Of a stretch of 24,413 bases of DNA, positions 14,776 to 22,136 are shown piece after piece. Location: contig JAFGOG010000277.1 in the NCBI GenBank assembly GCA_016926595.1, positions 1 through 24,413 on the forward strand, read 5' to 3'. The notes below the pieces were generated by a model. The model did not search any database, was not told the origin of the DNA, and saw nothing but the letters and a program-made list of their open reading frames with translations. How positions within the stretch are numbered: position 1 is the stretch's first letter; each line of letters starts with the position of its first letter. Both the position numbers and the translations under genes were made by a program. Origin of the DNA: Anaerolineae bacterium. Lineage in GTDB: Bacteria > Chloroflexota > Anaerolineae > JAAYZQ01.

Positions 14776-17046
14776 TCAGCGCCTGCGCGTTGGCGGGCGC
14801 CGTTCCTGGGGAGACGAATCGCTCACTCGGGGGCCGCGCGGCCGGCTGCCGCTGCGCCGGTCGTCCCGATTGCCGCCGCCGCTGGAGCGTCCGCCGCCGG
14901 AACCGGACGGCTTGCGGTCCTTCTCTCGGGCCTCCTCGGCCGTCCAACCTTCGAGCACGGCCTGGCGGGAGAGTCGGATTTTGCCGGTCTCCTGGTCGAT
15001 GTCGATGATCATGACCATGATCTCGTCGCCCATGTGAACCACCTCTTCGACGCTGGGCACGCGATAGTCGGCCAGTTGCGAGATGTGGACCATACCGTCG
15101 ACGCCGGGCATGATCTCGACAAAGGCGCCATAGCTTTCGATGCGGACCACCTTGCCAACGTAGATCTTGCCGATTTCCGGTTCCTCGGTCAGCCCTTCGA
15201 TCATCTCGACGGCCTTTTCTGCCGCCGGGCCTTCGCTGGCCGAGATATAGACGGTGCCGTCGTCTTCAATGTCGATCTCGACGTCGCACTCTTCCTGGAT
15301 CTTGCGGATCATCTTGCCGCCGGGGCCTATGATCTTGCCGATCTTGTCCGGATCGATGTGGACGGTGGTGATGCGCGGCGCATAGGGCGACATCTCCGGC
15401 CTGGGTGCGGCGATCGCCTCGGCCATCTTGTCCAGGATCTGGAGCCGGCCGGCGCGCGCCTGGGTCAACGCCTGAGACAGTATCTCGTAGCTGACGCCTT
15501 TGACTTTGATGTCCATTTGCAGGGCGGTGATCCCTTCCCGCGTGCCCGCTACCTTAAAGTCCATGTCGCCCAGGTGATCTTCCAGGCCCTGGATGTCGCT
15601 CAAGATGGCATACTGGCCATCTTCGATGATCAGGCCCATGGCGATGCCCGCCACCGGGCTGGTGATCGGTACACCGGCGTCCATCAGGGACAGTGTGCTG
15701 CCGCACACCGACGCCATTGATGTAGAACCGTTAGAAGACAGCACTTCCGACACCACCCGGATGGTATAGGGGAACTCTTCCTCCGGCGGGAGCACAGACC
15801 GCAGGGCCGTCTCGGCCAGGGCGCCGTGTCCAATTTCGCGGCGACGGGGACCACGCAGCGGCCACGTCTCACCCGTGCTGAACGGCGGAAAGTTATAGTG
15901 GTGCATATAGCGCTTGACTTCTTCCGGCCGCAGCGTGTCCAGTTTTTGCTCTTCGCGAGGAGTGCCCAGAGTGGCGATGCTCAGCACCTGGGTCTCGCCC
16001 CGGGTGAAAAGGCCCGATCCGTGGGCGCGGGGCAAGATGCCGACCTGGCTCCAGATGGGGCGCACCTCATCGGTCTTGCGGCCGTCGGCCCGCTGGCCAT
16101 GGTCCAGAACCCGCCGCCGGAGCTCGGTCTTGAGCGTCTCGTGGAACACTGCCCTGACCTCGCCGGTGTCGATCGTCTCATCTTCGGCGAACGAGCCGAC
16201 GATCTCTTCTTCCAGGGCAGTCGTCGATTCGTACCACGCGGCTTTGCCGTGTGGCTGGGCTACCAGATCGGCCACCCGCTGCTTCAGCTTGCCGATCCGC
16301 TCCACGACCCGGCTGTGCGCATCCTCGTTGCTGGCTATGACCGGATAGTCGGTCTGTTTCGATTTGCCGATCTCGGCCTGCATCTGCTTTTGAAGGGCGA
16401 TCACCGGCTGCATGGCCTGGTGACCTGCCTTTAGCGCCTGGAGCATCACCTCCTCGTGCACCTGGCTGGCGCCGGCCTCGACCATGAGGATGGCGTCTTC
16501 GGTGCCGGCCATGCGCAGGTCTAGCGGGCTGACCGCCAGTTGGTCGGCGGTTGGATTGATGACAAACTCGTTTTCTACCAGGCCGACCCGGCAGGCGCCG
16601 ATCGGTCCCTGAAAGGGAATCTCGGAGATCGTCAGCGCCGTCGAGGCGCCGATGATGGCCGGGATATCCAGCAGGTTTTGCGAGTCGGACGACAGGGCCG
16701 TGGCGATGACCTGGACGTCGTTGCGATAGTCCTTGGGAAAGAGCGGGCGCAGCGGCCGGTCGATCAGCCGCGAAGTCAGGATGGCCGATTCGCTGGGACG
16801 GCCCTCCCGCCGGAAAAAGCTGCCGGGGATACGGCCTGCCGCGTACAGCCGTTCTTCAAAGTCGGCGGTGAGCGGGAAAAAGTCAACCCCTTCGCGGGGC
16901 GCTGTTGAGGTGGTAGCCGTGCACAGCAGGACCGAATCCCCGATCCGCACCGTCACAGCTCCACCGGCCTGCATAGCCATACGACCGGTCTCAATCGTCC
17001 ACGATTGGCCGGCGAACTCGACGACATACGTTTTTACGTTATTCAC
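14776..17046 (-). CDS. pnp: Polyribonucleotide nucleotidyltransferase (PNPase)
   Basis: 756 residues, a trimeric 3'-5' exoribonuclease that uses phosphate to degrade RNA in the cytoplasm. Two RNase PH-like cores are present (about 10-220 and 315-540), separated by the helical domain. The second core has [21 protein letters not shown] and the active-site stretch [12 protein letters not shown] domain follows with [13 protein letters not shown], then an S1 domain ([21 protein letters not shown], split around residue 640). The last 45 residues are a Gly/Arg/Ser-rich basic tail, making it longer than the usual 700-720. The start is GTG 17046, with GGAGG 5-8 nt upstream. It sits downstream of rpsO, the classic order, but across a 213-nt spacer that holds its own promoter candidate and a long hairpin. 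Confidence 0.96.
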   Translation of the reverse strand: MNNVKTYVVEFAGQSWTIETGRMAMQAGGAVTVRIGDSVLLCTATTSTAPREGVDFFPLTADFEERLYAAGRIPGSFFRREGRPSESAILTSRLIDRPLRPLFPKDYRNDVQVIATALSSDSQNLLDIPAIIGASTALTISEIPFQGPIGACRVGLVENEFVINPTADQLAVSPLDLRMAGTEDAILMVEAGASQVHEEVMLQALKAGHQAMQPVIALQKQMQAEIGKSKQTDYPVIASNEDAHSRVVERIGKLKQRVADLVAQPHGKAAWYESTTALEEEIVGSFAEDETIDTGEVRAVFHETLKTELRRRVLDHGQRADGRKTDEVRPIWSQVGILPRAHGSGLFTRGETQVLSIATLGTPREEQKLDTLRPEEVKRYMHHYNFPPFSTGETWPLRGPRRREIGHGALAETALRSVLPPEEEFPYTIRVVSEVLSSNGSTSMASVCGSTLSLMDAGVPITSPVAGIAMGLIIEDGQYAILSDIQGLEDHLGDMDFKVAGTREGITALQMDIKVKGVSYEILSQALTQARAGRLQILDKMAEAIAAPRPEMSPYAPRITTVHIDPDKIGKIIGPGGKMIRKIQEECDVEIDIEDDGTVYISASEGPAAEKAVEMIEGLTEEPEIGKIYVGKVVRIESYGAFVEIMPGVDGMVHISQLADYRVPSVEEVVHMGDEIMVMIIDIDQETGKIRLSRQAVLEGWTAEEAREKDRKPSGSGGGRSSGGGNRDDRRSGSRPRGPRVSDSSPQERRPPTRRR

Positions 17047-17080
17047 TTTACCTCCAATTATTGAGGGGAGAGGCAGGTTG

Positions 17081-17139
17081 CAGGGACTGGGGAGTGCGTC
17101 CTGGCATGTTGCCAGTCAGGGCGCACTCCCCAATTCCTG
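17081..17139 (-). promoter_or_regulatory. Long hairpin in the pnp leader
   Basis: The core is GGGGAGTGCG (17089-17098) with CGCACTCCCC (17122-17131), a perfect 10-bp stem extended by T17088-A17132 and an outer arm 17081-17086 with 17134-17139. The top has an inner 6-bp stem CTGGCA/TGCCAG (17101-17106/17110-17115). The element ends 34 nt before the pnp start codon and is not followed by a U run. In Escherichia coli a leader stem-loop cut by RNase III lets PNPase limit its own mRNA; this position suggests an analogous element. Confidence 0.6.
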
Positions 17140-17165
17140 ACCCCTACCTTCCCCGAATTCGATTT

Positions 17166-17195
17166 GTTATACCGGTATGACCTAACCGATGGCAC
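17166..17195 (-). promoter_or_regulatory. Candidate pnp promoter in the rpsO-pnp spacer
   Basis: On the minus strand GTGCCA (17195-17190), an 18-nt spacer and TATAAC (17171-17166). The -10 is good and the -35 matches four of six positions. A start near 17159 would put the long hairpin 17081-17139 in the 5' leader of pnp mRNA. Confidence 0.4.
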
Positions 17196-17259
17196 CCGCC
17201 TCCTATTCCGGTGCAAGGTTCCAGAAGCCAGTCACATACGACGATGGATCAAGGCGCGC

Positions 17260-17529
17260 TTATTTGCGCAGGCCAAGCTGTTCGACGATCTTGCGATAGC
17301 GCTCGTTGTCCTTACCCTTCAGGTACACCAGGTGCCGGCGCCGTTGTCCGACGAGCTTGTACAGGCCTCGTCGCGAGTGCTCGTCGTGTCTATGCGTCTT
17401 TAGATGCTCCGTCAACTGCGTGATCCGGGTCGTCAAGAGCGCGATCTGCACCTCGGGCGAGCCGGTGTCTCCCGCATGGATGTTGTATTTTTGAATGATG
17501 TCCGTCTTTTCCGTTTTTGTTAGTGGCAC
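17260..17529 (-). CDS. rpsO: Ribosomal protein uS15
   Basis: 89 residues, the normal length of bacterial S15, a primary 16S rRNA-binding protein of the small subunit platform. The whole chain matches: [20 protein letters not shown] near residues 11-30, [21 protein letters not shown], then [20 protein letters not shown] and a C-terminal KIVEQLGL. The RNA-contact residues around HAGDTGSPE and [10 protein letters not shown] are intact. Start GTG 17529 has AAAGGG about 10 nt upstream. It is first in the rpsO-pnp-lepB transcription unit, with its own strong promoter and a hairpin-bearing leader of about 72 nt that could be an S15 autoregulatory site. Confidence 0.96.
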   Translation of the reverse strand: MPLTKTEKTDIIQKYNIHAGDTGSPEVQIALLTTRITQLTEHLKTHRHDEHSRRGLYKLVGQRRRHLVYLKGKDNERYRKIVEQLGLRK

Positions 17530-17573
17530 AGTCCGAACCCTTTCTCGAATACCTCAAATCATCAGACCTATAC

Positions 17574-17594
17574 GGATGGGCTCCATGCCCATCC
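17574..17594 (-). promoter_or_regulatory. Hairpin in the rpsO 5' leader
   Basis: GGATGGGC (17574-17581) and GCCCATCC (17587-17594) make a perfect 8-bp stem with a 5-nt loop. It starts about 7 nt after the predicted transcription start and lies about 45 nt upstream of the rpsO start codon. S15 represses its own mRNA through unrelated leader structures in several bacterial phyla, so this is a candidate site; no known S15 motif was recognised. Confidence 0.5.
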
Positions 17595-17607
17595 CAAACA
17601 GCGGGGT

Positions 17608-17636
17608 ATTATATCACAAGGCCGTTTTTCTGGCAA
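17608..17636 (-). promoter_or_regulatory. rpsO: Strong promoter of rpsO
   Basis: On the minus strand TTGCCA (17636-17631), a 17-nt spacer and a perfect TATAAT (17613-17608). The predicted start is near 17601, giving a leader of about 72 nt. The strength fits a ribosomal protein gene. Confidence 0.8.
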
Positions 17637-17680
17637 ATAGCGGTTGGATATTGGAGTAATGTCGCCCTCCTGGTTTTGTG

Positions 17681-17732
17681 GCAGGGCAACCGGCTTTGCC
17701 CTGCTCATTGTGTAGACGGCGTTCACCGCCGT
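17681..17732. repeat. Two tandem perfect dyads between divergent promoters
   Basis: The 362-nt gap 17530-17891 has no gene that I can support. Its centre holds GCAGGGCAA/TTGCCCTGC (17681-17689 and 17696-17704, 6-nt loop) followed by ACGGCG/CGCCGT (17716-17721 and 17727-17732, 5-nt loop). They lie upstream of both the rpsO and SIMPL-gene promoters, so they are not in either predicted transcript. Operator sites, a remnant terminator or a small RNA are all possible. Confidence 0.5.
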
Positions 17733-17820
17733 AAGGTTCCCGCCAGCAAGGCTGCTATACCGCCGCCGATCTGCCCTCAGGCTGTCCTTCTCCTGTCACA
17801 CCCCTGCCACACAACCCGGC

Positions 17821-17826
17821 TATAAT
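17821..17826 (+). promoter_or_regulatory. Candidate -10 box of the SIMPL gene
   Basis: A perfect TATAAT at 17821-17826, 65 nt before the ATG of the next gene. No clear -35 lies at the right distance; the nearest match, CTGTCA, is 22 nt upstream. The leader would contain a short stem AAAAGC/GCTTTT (17840-17845/17851-17856). Confidence 0.45.
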
Positions 17827-17891
17827 GAAAGCATGCTCAAAAAGCCGATTGCTTTTGCCTTTGGCTAGATCATTCTTGAGGGAGGATTAGC

Positions 17892-18659
17892 ATGAAAACG
17901 AAACCTGGCGCCATCGCCATCGCCAGCACCGCGCTGCTCGCAATCCTGCTGCTGTCTGCCTGGACCGACAATCAACCGTCACCCCAGGAACCTCGCCGCA
18001 TCACCGTCACCGGCGAGGCCGAGGTCCGAGTCGTGCCCGACGAAGTCATCCTGGCCCTGGGTGTGGAAACGTGGGACAAGAACCTCAACGTGGCCAAGAG
18101 CCGGAACGACGAGATCGTCAAGCGGGTGATCGCTCTGGCCGGCCAGTATGGCATCGAGCCCGAGCATGTCCAGACCGACTATCTCGGCGTCGAGCCGCGC
18201 TACCGGGATGGGTATTACGAGGAGCGCGACTTTGTCGGCTATTTCGTGCACAAGACGATCGTCATCACCTTGCGCGACCTGTCCCGGTTCGAGGATCTGC
18301 TCACCGCCTCGCTTCAGGCCGGCGTGAACTATGTGCACGGCATCAACTTTCGCACCACTGAGCTGCGCCAGCACCGGGATCAAGCCCGCGCCCTGGCGAT
18401 CAAGGCGGCCAAGGAAAAGGCCGTGGCCCTGGCCGGCGAGCTGGGCCAGCAGGTGGGCGACCCGCTCACCATTCAGGAGGAGCAGGGCGGCTGGTGGTCG
18501 AGCTATGGGGCCTGGTGGGGCAGCCGTTGGGGCGGCGCCATGACCCAGAACGTGATCCAGGAGGTAGGCGGCGCCTCGACCCTTGCCGACAGCAGCGTCG
18601 CCCCCGGCCAGATCGAGGTCACGGCTCGGGTGACGGTCAGCTTTGAGCTGACCAAATAA
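17892..18659 (+). CDS. Secreted SIMPL-domain (DUF541) protein
   Basis: 255 residues. Residues 1-24 form a signal peptide (KTKPGAIAIASTALLAILLLSAW); there is no lipobox cysteine, so the product is exported or held by its N-terminal helix. Residues 36-253 are one SIMPL domain: RITVTGEAEVRVVPDEVIL at the start, the ALAIKAAKEKAVALAGELG helix, and a C-terminal beta segment IEVTARVTVSFEL. A Trp/Gly-rich insert (WWSSYGAWWGSRWGG, about 199-213) follows the usual position of the loop before the last strand. Family members include BP26/OMP28 and oxidative-stress proteins; molecular function is poorly defined. The GGAGGA site before ATG 17892 is strong. It stands alone, divergent from rpsO. Confidence 0.85.
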   Translation: MKTKPGAIAIASTALLAILLLSAWTDNQPSPQEPRRITVTGEAEVRVVPDEVILALGVETWDKNLNVAKSRNDEIVKRVIALAGQYGIEPEHVQTDYLGVEPRYRDGYYEERDFVGYFVHKTIVITLRDLSRFEDLLTASLQAGVNYVHGINFRTTELRQHRDQARALAIKAAKEKAVALAGELGQQVGDPLTIQEEQGGWWSSYGAWWGSRWGGAMTQNVIQEVGGASTLADSSVAPGQIEVTARVTVSFELTK

Positions 18660-18687
18660 GCCCTCGGGCAGGCGATTTTTCTTACGC

Positions 18688-18778
18688 GGCTTTCAAAAGG
18701 ATAGGGGTGGGCTGGCCTGCCGCCGATGCTCACCCCTGTCTGATCTTGCGGCAGTCCGGCCGGACCCCTATTGAAGCC
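18688..18778. repeat. Long imperfect inverted repeat between convergent genes
   Basis: Arms of about 36 nt pair in blocks: GGCTT-CA with TG-AAGCC (18688-18695/18772-18778, one bulged T), ATAGGGGT with ACCCCTAT (18701-18708/18764-18771), GGCTGG with CCGGCC (18710-18715/18756-18761, one G-T pair), and CTGCCGC with GCGGCAG (18717-18723/18748-18754), around a 24-nt loop. The loop carries CACCCCT (18731-18737), which can alternatively pair with AGGGGTG (18703-18709). No U run follows on either strand. It lies in the 234-nt gap between the SIMPL gene and the GT4 gene, and may be a bidirectional terminator or a structured RNA. Confidence 0.6.
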
Positions 18779-18893
18779 CTCCCTGGTTGCACCGATCCCC
18801 TTTAGGCCCGCGTACCTTCTTGCCACTCGATTATCCTGACTACTGCCAGCGCGGTATCCTGAAGCAGCTTTGAAATGTTGGGGATCATCTGCC

Positions 18894-20024
18894 TTATCTG
18901 GCCCTTATCTGCCCCCCAAGCACCGTCTGATACACCCCGTAAGTCTGCGCCGCGATCTGGGCCTGCGTATAATGGGCTAGGACCCGCTCCCGCCCGCAGT
19001 GGGCCAGGTCGGCGCGCAGCTCGGGGTCGCCAAGCAGGCGGACCAGGTGGACCCTGAGCGCCTCGGCCTGCCCTTCGGGAAAGACCAGGCCGGCGTCACC
19101 CACGACGTTGGGCAGCTCGCCACAGTCGGAGCTAATCACCGGCACGCCGCAGGCCATCGCCTCGACCAGCACCCGGCCAAACTGTTCCTTCCAGTTGGAG
19201 CGTGTCCGGGACGGCAGCACCAGCGCGTCCAACTGGCGGTAGTAGGCCGGCATCTGGGTTGACGGCATCCACTTGTCGAACGTCACCCGGCTGGCCAACC
19301 CCAGCTCTTGCGCCTGGGCCTCTAGCGCCTCCCCTGCCGGCCCGCTGCCCAGGACATAGGCCCGCCACGAGCCGGGCAGGCCGGCCAACGCTTCGAGCAG
19401 CAGGTCTACCCCCTTTTCCTCCACCAGGCGGCCCACATAGCCGACGATAAAGCCCCGCCCCGCCCTCCGCAACCCAGCCGGCCTGGGCGCCGGGCAAAAG
19501 ATGTCGGGGTCCACGCCGAACTGGGGGATAACCGCCAGCGGGCCACGGTAGCCCTTGGCCGGCCAAACCCGGCTCGATTCCTGGTTGCCGGCGATGCAAT
19601 GGTCGGCGCGGCCCAGCACATAGCGCTCGATCAGCCGGAAGGGCAGCGGGTAGCGGCGCAGGAGGTTCTGCCAGGAAAAGAAGAGGCTGCGCGCTCCGGC
19701 CCGCTGCGCCAGCCACAGGGCGTGGGCGGTGGCCAGGTTGTACGGCTCCTCGTCGATGTGCACCAGGTCGGGCCGTGCCTGTTTGATCCGCTTGCCCAGG
19801 CCGGGATAGAAGTGCAGGTGATAGTTCCCGTTCAAGGCCATCGGCTCGACCAGCAGGTCATAGCCCGCGGTGTGCTGGCGCTCCAGCTCGACCACACCCT
19901 GCTCGTCGCGCCAGTAAGGCGGCACGACGACCGTCAGCTCCATCTCCGGCATGCGGGCCAGCTCCTCCAGTTTCGTCTGGTAAGCGCCGACCACGCACGC
20001 CTTGGACACCATCAGGACGCGCAC
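18894..20024 (-). CDS. GT4-family glycosyltransferase (second of the pair)
   Basis: 376 residues, a GT-B fold retaining glycosyltransferase that should use a nucleotide sugar at the cytoplasmic membrane face. The N-terminal domain begins MRVLMVSKACVVGAYQTKL; DLVHIDEEPYN is typical of the acceptor domain. The C-terminal domain has FIVGYVGRLVEEKGVDLLLEA and the donor-binding E-x7-E region EQFGRVLVEAMACGVPVI, followed by VVGDAGLVFPEG. GTG 20024 is the start, with GAGGAGG about 7 nt upstream inside the preceding gene; the two genes overlap by 13 nt. It is the last gene of the peptidase-galE-GT-GT operon. Acceptor and sugar are unknown; with galE next to it, a galactose-containing glycan is a reasonable guess only. 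Confidence 0.88.
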   Translation of the reverse strand: MRVLMVSKACVVGAYQTKLEELARMPEMELTVVVPPYWRDEQGVVELERQHTAGYDLLVEPMALNGNYHLHFYPGLGKRIKQARPDLVHIDEEPYNLATAHALWLAQRAGARSLFFSWQNLLRRYPLPFRLIERYVLGRADHCIAGNQESSRVWPAKGYRGPLAVIPQFGVDPDIFCPAPRPAGLRRAGRGFIVGYVGRLVEEKGVDLLLEALAGLPGSWRAYVLGSGPAGEALEAQAQELGLASRVTFDKWMPSTQMPAYYRQLDALVLPSRTRSNWKEQFGRVLVEAMACGVPVISSDCGELPNVVGDAGLVFPEGQAEALRVHLVRLLGDPELRADLAHCGRERVLAHYTQAQIAAQTYGVYQTVLGGQIRAR

Positions 20025-21151
20025 GGGGCCGCCTCCTCGTAGGCTGCCAGGGTCTGCCGCGCGGTCTGGCCCCAGCTAAAACGAGCTGCCTGCTGCGGGC
20101 CGCGGCGGCGGAGCTCGGCGGCTAGCGGCTCGTCGCACAGGCAGGCCAGGATCGCCCCAGCCAGGCCTGACGCGTCGTCGGGAGCCAGGGCAAAGGCCGC
20201 GTCGCCGGCCAGCTCGGGCAGCGAGGCGGCGTTTGAGGTGACCAGCGGCGCGCCGCAGGCCAGCGCTTCCAGCACCGGCAGGCCAAAGCCCTCGTACTGC
20301 GATGCAAACACAGCGCACGCCGCCCCTCGGTACAGGGCCGGCTTGTCGGCCTCGTCCACCCAGCCGATCAGCCGCACCCGGTCGTTCAGGCCCAGGGCCG
20401 CGATTAGGGGCCGTGGGTCGAAAAAGAGCGGATCGGACCGGTCCGGCAGCCGGCCGCCTATGACCAACGCCGCGTCACAGTCGGCCTGGGCGACGGTGGC
20501 GAACGCTTCCACCAGCCCGGCGACGTTCTTGCGCACGTCGTGGCCGGCCAGGTAGAGCACATAGCGCTCCGGCAGTCTGTACCTGGCGCGGACGCCGCCG
20601 TCGTCAGGACTGGGCTCGGCGCTGAACTGCTCGCCCTGCGCCAGGTAGACGCACCGCACCCGCCCGGCATGCAGGCCGAGGTGGGCCTCTATGTCGCGCT
20701 TGGAGGCCAGGGAATCGGTCAGCACCAGGGTCGCCCGTCGAGCTGAGGCCGAAACCAGCCGGGTGTAGAGCTGCACCAGCAACCCGCCGCGATAGGCGGG
20801 CAGCAGCAGTGGTATCAGGTCGTGGACGGTGACCACAGCCGGCAGGCCCGGCCACAGGGGCGAGCCCCAGTAGGGCACGTGGGCCACGTCGGCGCGCCAG
20901 CGGCGGCAGGCGCGGGGGAAGGCCGCCTGCTCAAAGAGGAGCTTGCCCAGGTTGGTTCGCCACAGCCCGGACTTGAGCGTCACGCGCTCGGCCTTTAGCC
21001 CTGGAACCTCGAACTCGGCAGGGCCGGGCAGGACCAGCAGGAATTGGTGGTCCGGCGCCAGATCGGCCATGGCCCCCAGCAGGCCGCGCAGGTATTGCCC
21101 GCTGCCGGCGCCGGGTTGGTCCAGGAACCAGGCGTTGATCGCGACGCGCAC
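20012..21151 (-). CDS. GT4-family glycosyltransferase (first of the pair)
   Basis: 379 residues, GT-B fold. The N-terminal part reads VRVAINAWFLDQPGAGSGQY with the glycine-rich GSGQYLRGLL loop typical of GT4 enzymes, then TVHDLIPLLLPAY and TDSLASKRDI. The C-terminal donor domain has RYVLYLAGHDVRKNVAGLVEAF, RVRLIGWVDEADKPALYRGA and the E-x7-E motif SQYEGFGLPVLEALACGAPLV. I start at GTG 21151, 7 nt after the galE stop; a longer in-frame start at 21250 would run through galE and adds low-complexity Thr/Ala sequence. The ribosome site is weak (GGGGAT), so translation may depend on galE coupling. Probably works in sequence with the neighbouring GT4 on one glycan. Confidence 0.88.
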   Translation of the reverse strand: MRVAINAWFLDQPGAGSGQYLRGLLGAMADLAPDHQFLLVLPGPAEFEVPGLKAERVTLKSGLWRTNLGKLLFEQAAFPRACRRWRADVAHVPYWGSPLWPGLPAVVTVHDLIPLLLPAYRGGLLVQLYTRLVSASARRATLVLTDSLASKRDIEAHLGLHAGRVRCVYLAQGEQFSAEPSPDDGGVRARYRLPERYVLYLAGHDVRKNVAGLVEAFATVAQADCDAALVIGGRLPDRSDPLFFDPRPLIAALGLNDRVRLIGWVDEADKPALYRGAACAVFASQYEGFGLPVLEALACGAPLVTSNAASLPELAGDAAFALAPDDASGLAGAILACLCDEPLAAELRRRGPQQAARFSWGQTARQTLAAYEEAAPCAS

Positions 21152-21158
21152 GGCAGAT

Positions 21159-22136
21159 CTAATCCCCGTAGCCGTCAGGGTGGGCGCGGTGCCAGTCCCA
21201 GGCGCTCTGGACGATGTCGCGCAGGTCGGGATGGCGAGGCTGCCAGCCAAGCTCCCGCCGGATCCTGTCCGAGCCGGCGACGAGCACCGCCGGGTCGCCG
21301 GGGCGGCGCGGGCCGTCGACCGACGGGATAGGCCGGCCGGTCACCGCCTGCGCCGTGTCGATCACCTCGCGCACGGTATAGCCCTGGCCGTTGCCCAAGT
21401 TGTAGGTCCGGCTGCCGCCTTCCAGGGCGCGCAGGGCCAGGATGTGGGCTTGGGCCAGGTCGAGGACATGGATATAGTCTCGCACGCAGGTTCCGTCGCG
21501 GGTGGGATAGTCAGCGCCATAGACCTCGATCCACTCCCGGCGGCCGAGCGCCACCTGGAGGACCAACGGGATGAGGTGCGTCTCCGGGTGGTGGTCTTCG
21601 CCTCGCTCGGCGGTAGCGCCAGCGGCGTTAAAATAGCGCAGCGCCGCGTAGCGCAGGTCGCAGGTTCGATCCAGCCAGTACAAGATCCGCTCCAGGATGA
21701 ATTTGGACTCGCCGTACGGGCTGCCGGGCACGATCGTCTCAGACTCGTCTATCGGGATACGGCCCGGCTTGTCGAACAGGTTGGCCGTGGACGACAGGAC
21801 AAAGCGGCGCACACCGTAGTCCAGCGCCGCACGGAGCAGGGTGAGGCCGTTCACTACATTGTCGCCGAGATACTTGAGCGGGTACCTGGGCGACTCGCCG
21901 ACCAGCGTGTACGAGGCAAAGTGCATGATCGCCTCGACGCTGTGATCGGTCAAGACGCCGTCCAGTAGCTGCCGATCGGCGAGCTCGCCCACCACCAGCT
22001 CCGCCTGAGGGTGCACCGCCGCGCGATGCCCCTGCGACAAGTTGTCATAGACGACGACCTGCTCGCCCTGGCGGATCAGTTCCTCCACTACGACGCTGCC
22101 GATATAGCCCGCGCCTCCGGTGACAAGAATGCTCAT
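21159..22136 (-). CDS. galE: UDP-glucose 4-epimerase
   Basis: 325 residues, an extended short-chain dehydrogenase that interconverts UDP-glucose and UDP-galactose with bound NAD in the cytoplasm. The NAD motif GGAGYIG is at residues 7-13. The catalytic Ser/Thr lies in VLSSTANLF (113-121), and the YxxxK pair is Y141 and K145 in PYGESKF. YFNAAGA (substrate loop) and [10 protein letters not shown] are typical of GalE rather than of dehydratases. UDP-GlcNAc specificity cannot be excluded. ATG 22136 overlaps the stop of the peptidase gene as ATGA. Its likely job is to supply the UDP-galactose used by the two GT4 enzymes that follow. Confidence 0.93.
   Translation of the reverse strand: MSILVTGGAGYIGSVVVEELIRQGEQVVVYDNLSQGHRAAVHPQAELVVGELADRQLLDGVLTDHSVEAIMHFASYTLVGESPRYPLKYLGDNVVNGLTLLRAALDYGVRRFVLSSTANLFDKPGRIPIDESETIVPGSPYGESKFILERILYWLDRTCDLRYAALRYFNAAGATAERGEDHHPETHLIPLVLQVALGRREWIEVYGADYPTRDGTCVRDYIHVLDLAQAHILALRALEGGSRTYNLGNGQGYTVREVIDTAQAVTGRPIPSVDGPRRPGDPAVLVAGSDRIRRELGWQPRHPDLRDIVQSAWDWHRAHPDGYGD

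Noticed and set aside
14662..15720. Plus-strand frame of 352 codons rich in Asp, His and Val
   Set aside because: Antisense to pnp and lepB; the odd composition comes from reading the S1/KH region backwards.
18660..18686. GCCCTCGGGC followed by a short T run after the SIMPL gene, as an intrinsic terminator
   Set aside because: The stem would be only three pairs with a 4-nt loop, and the T run is separated from it by several bases.
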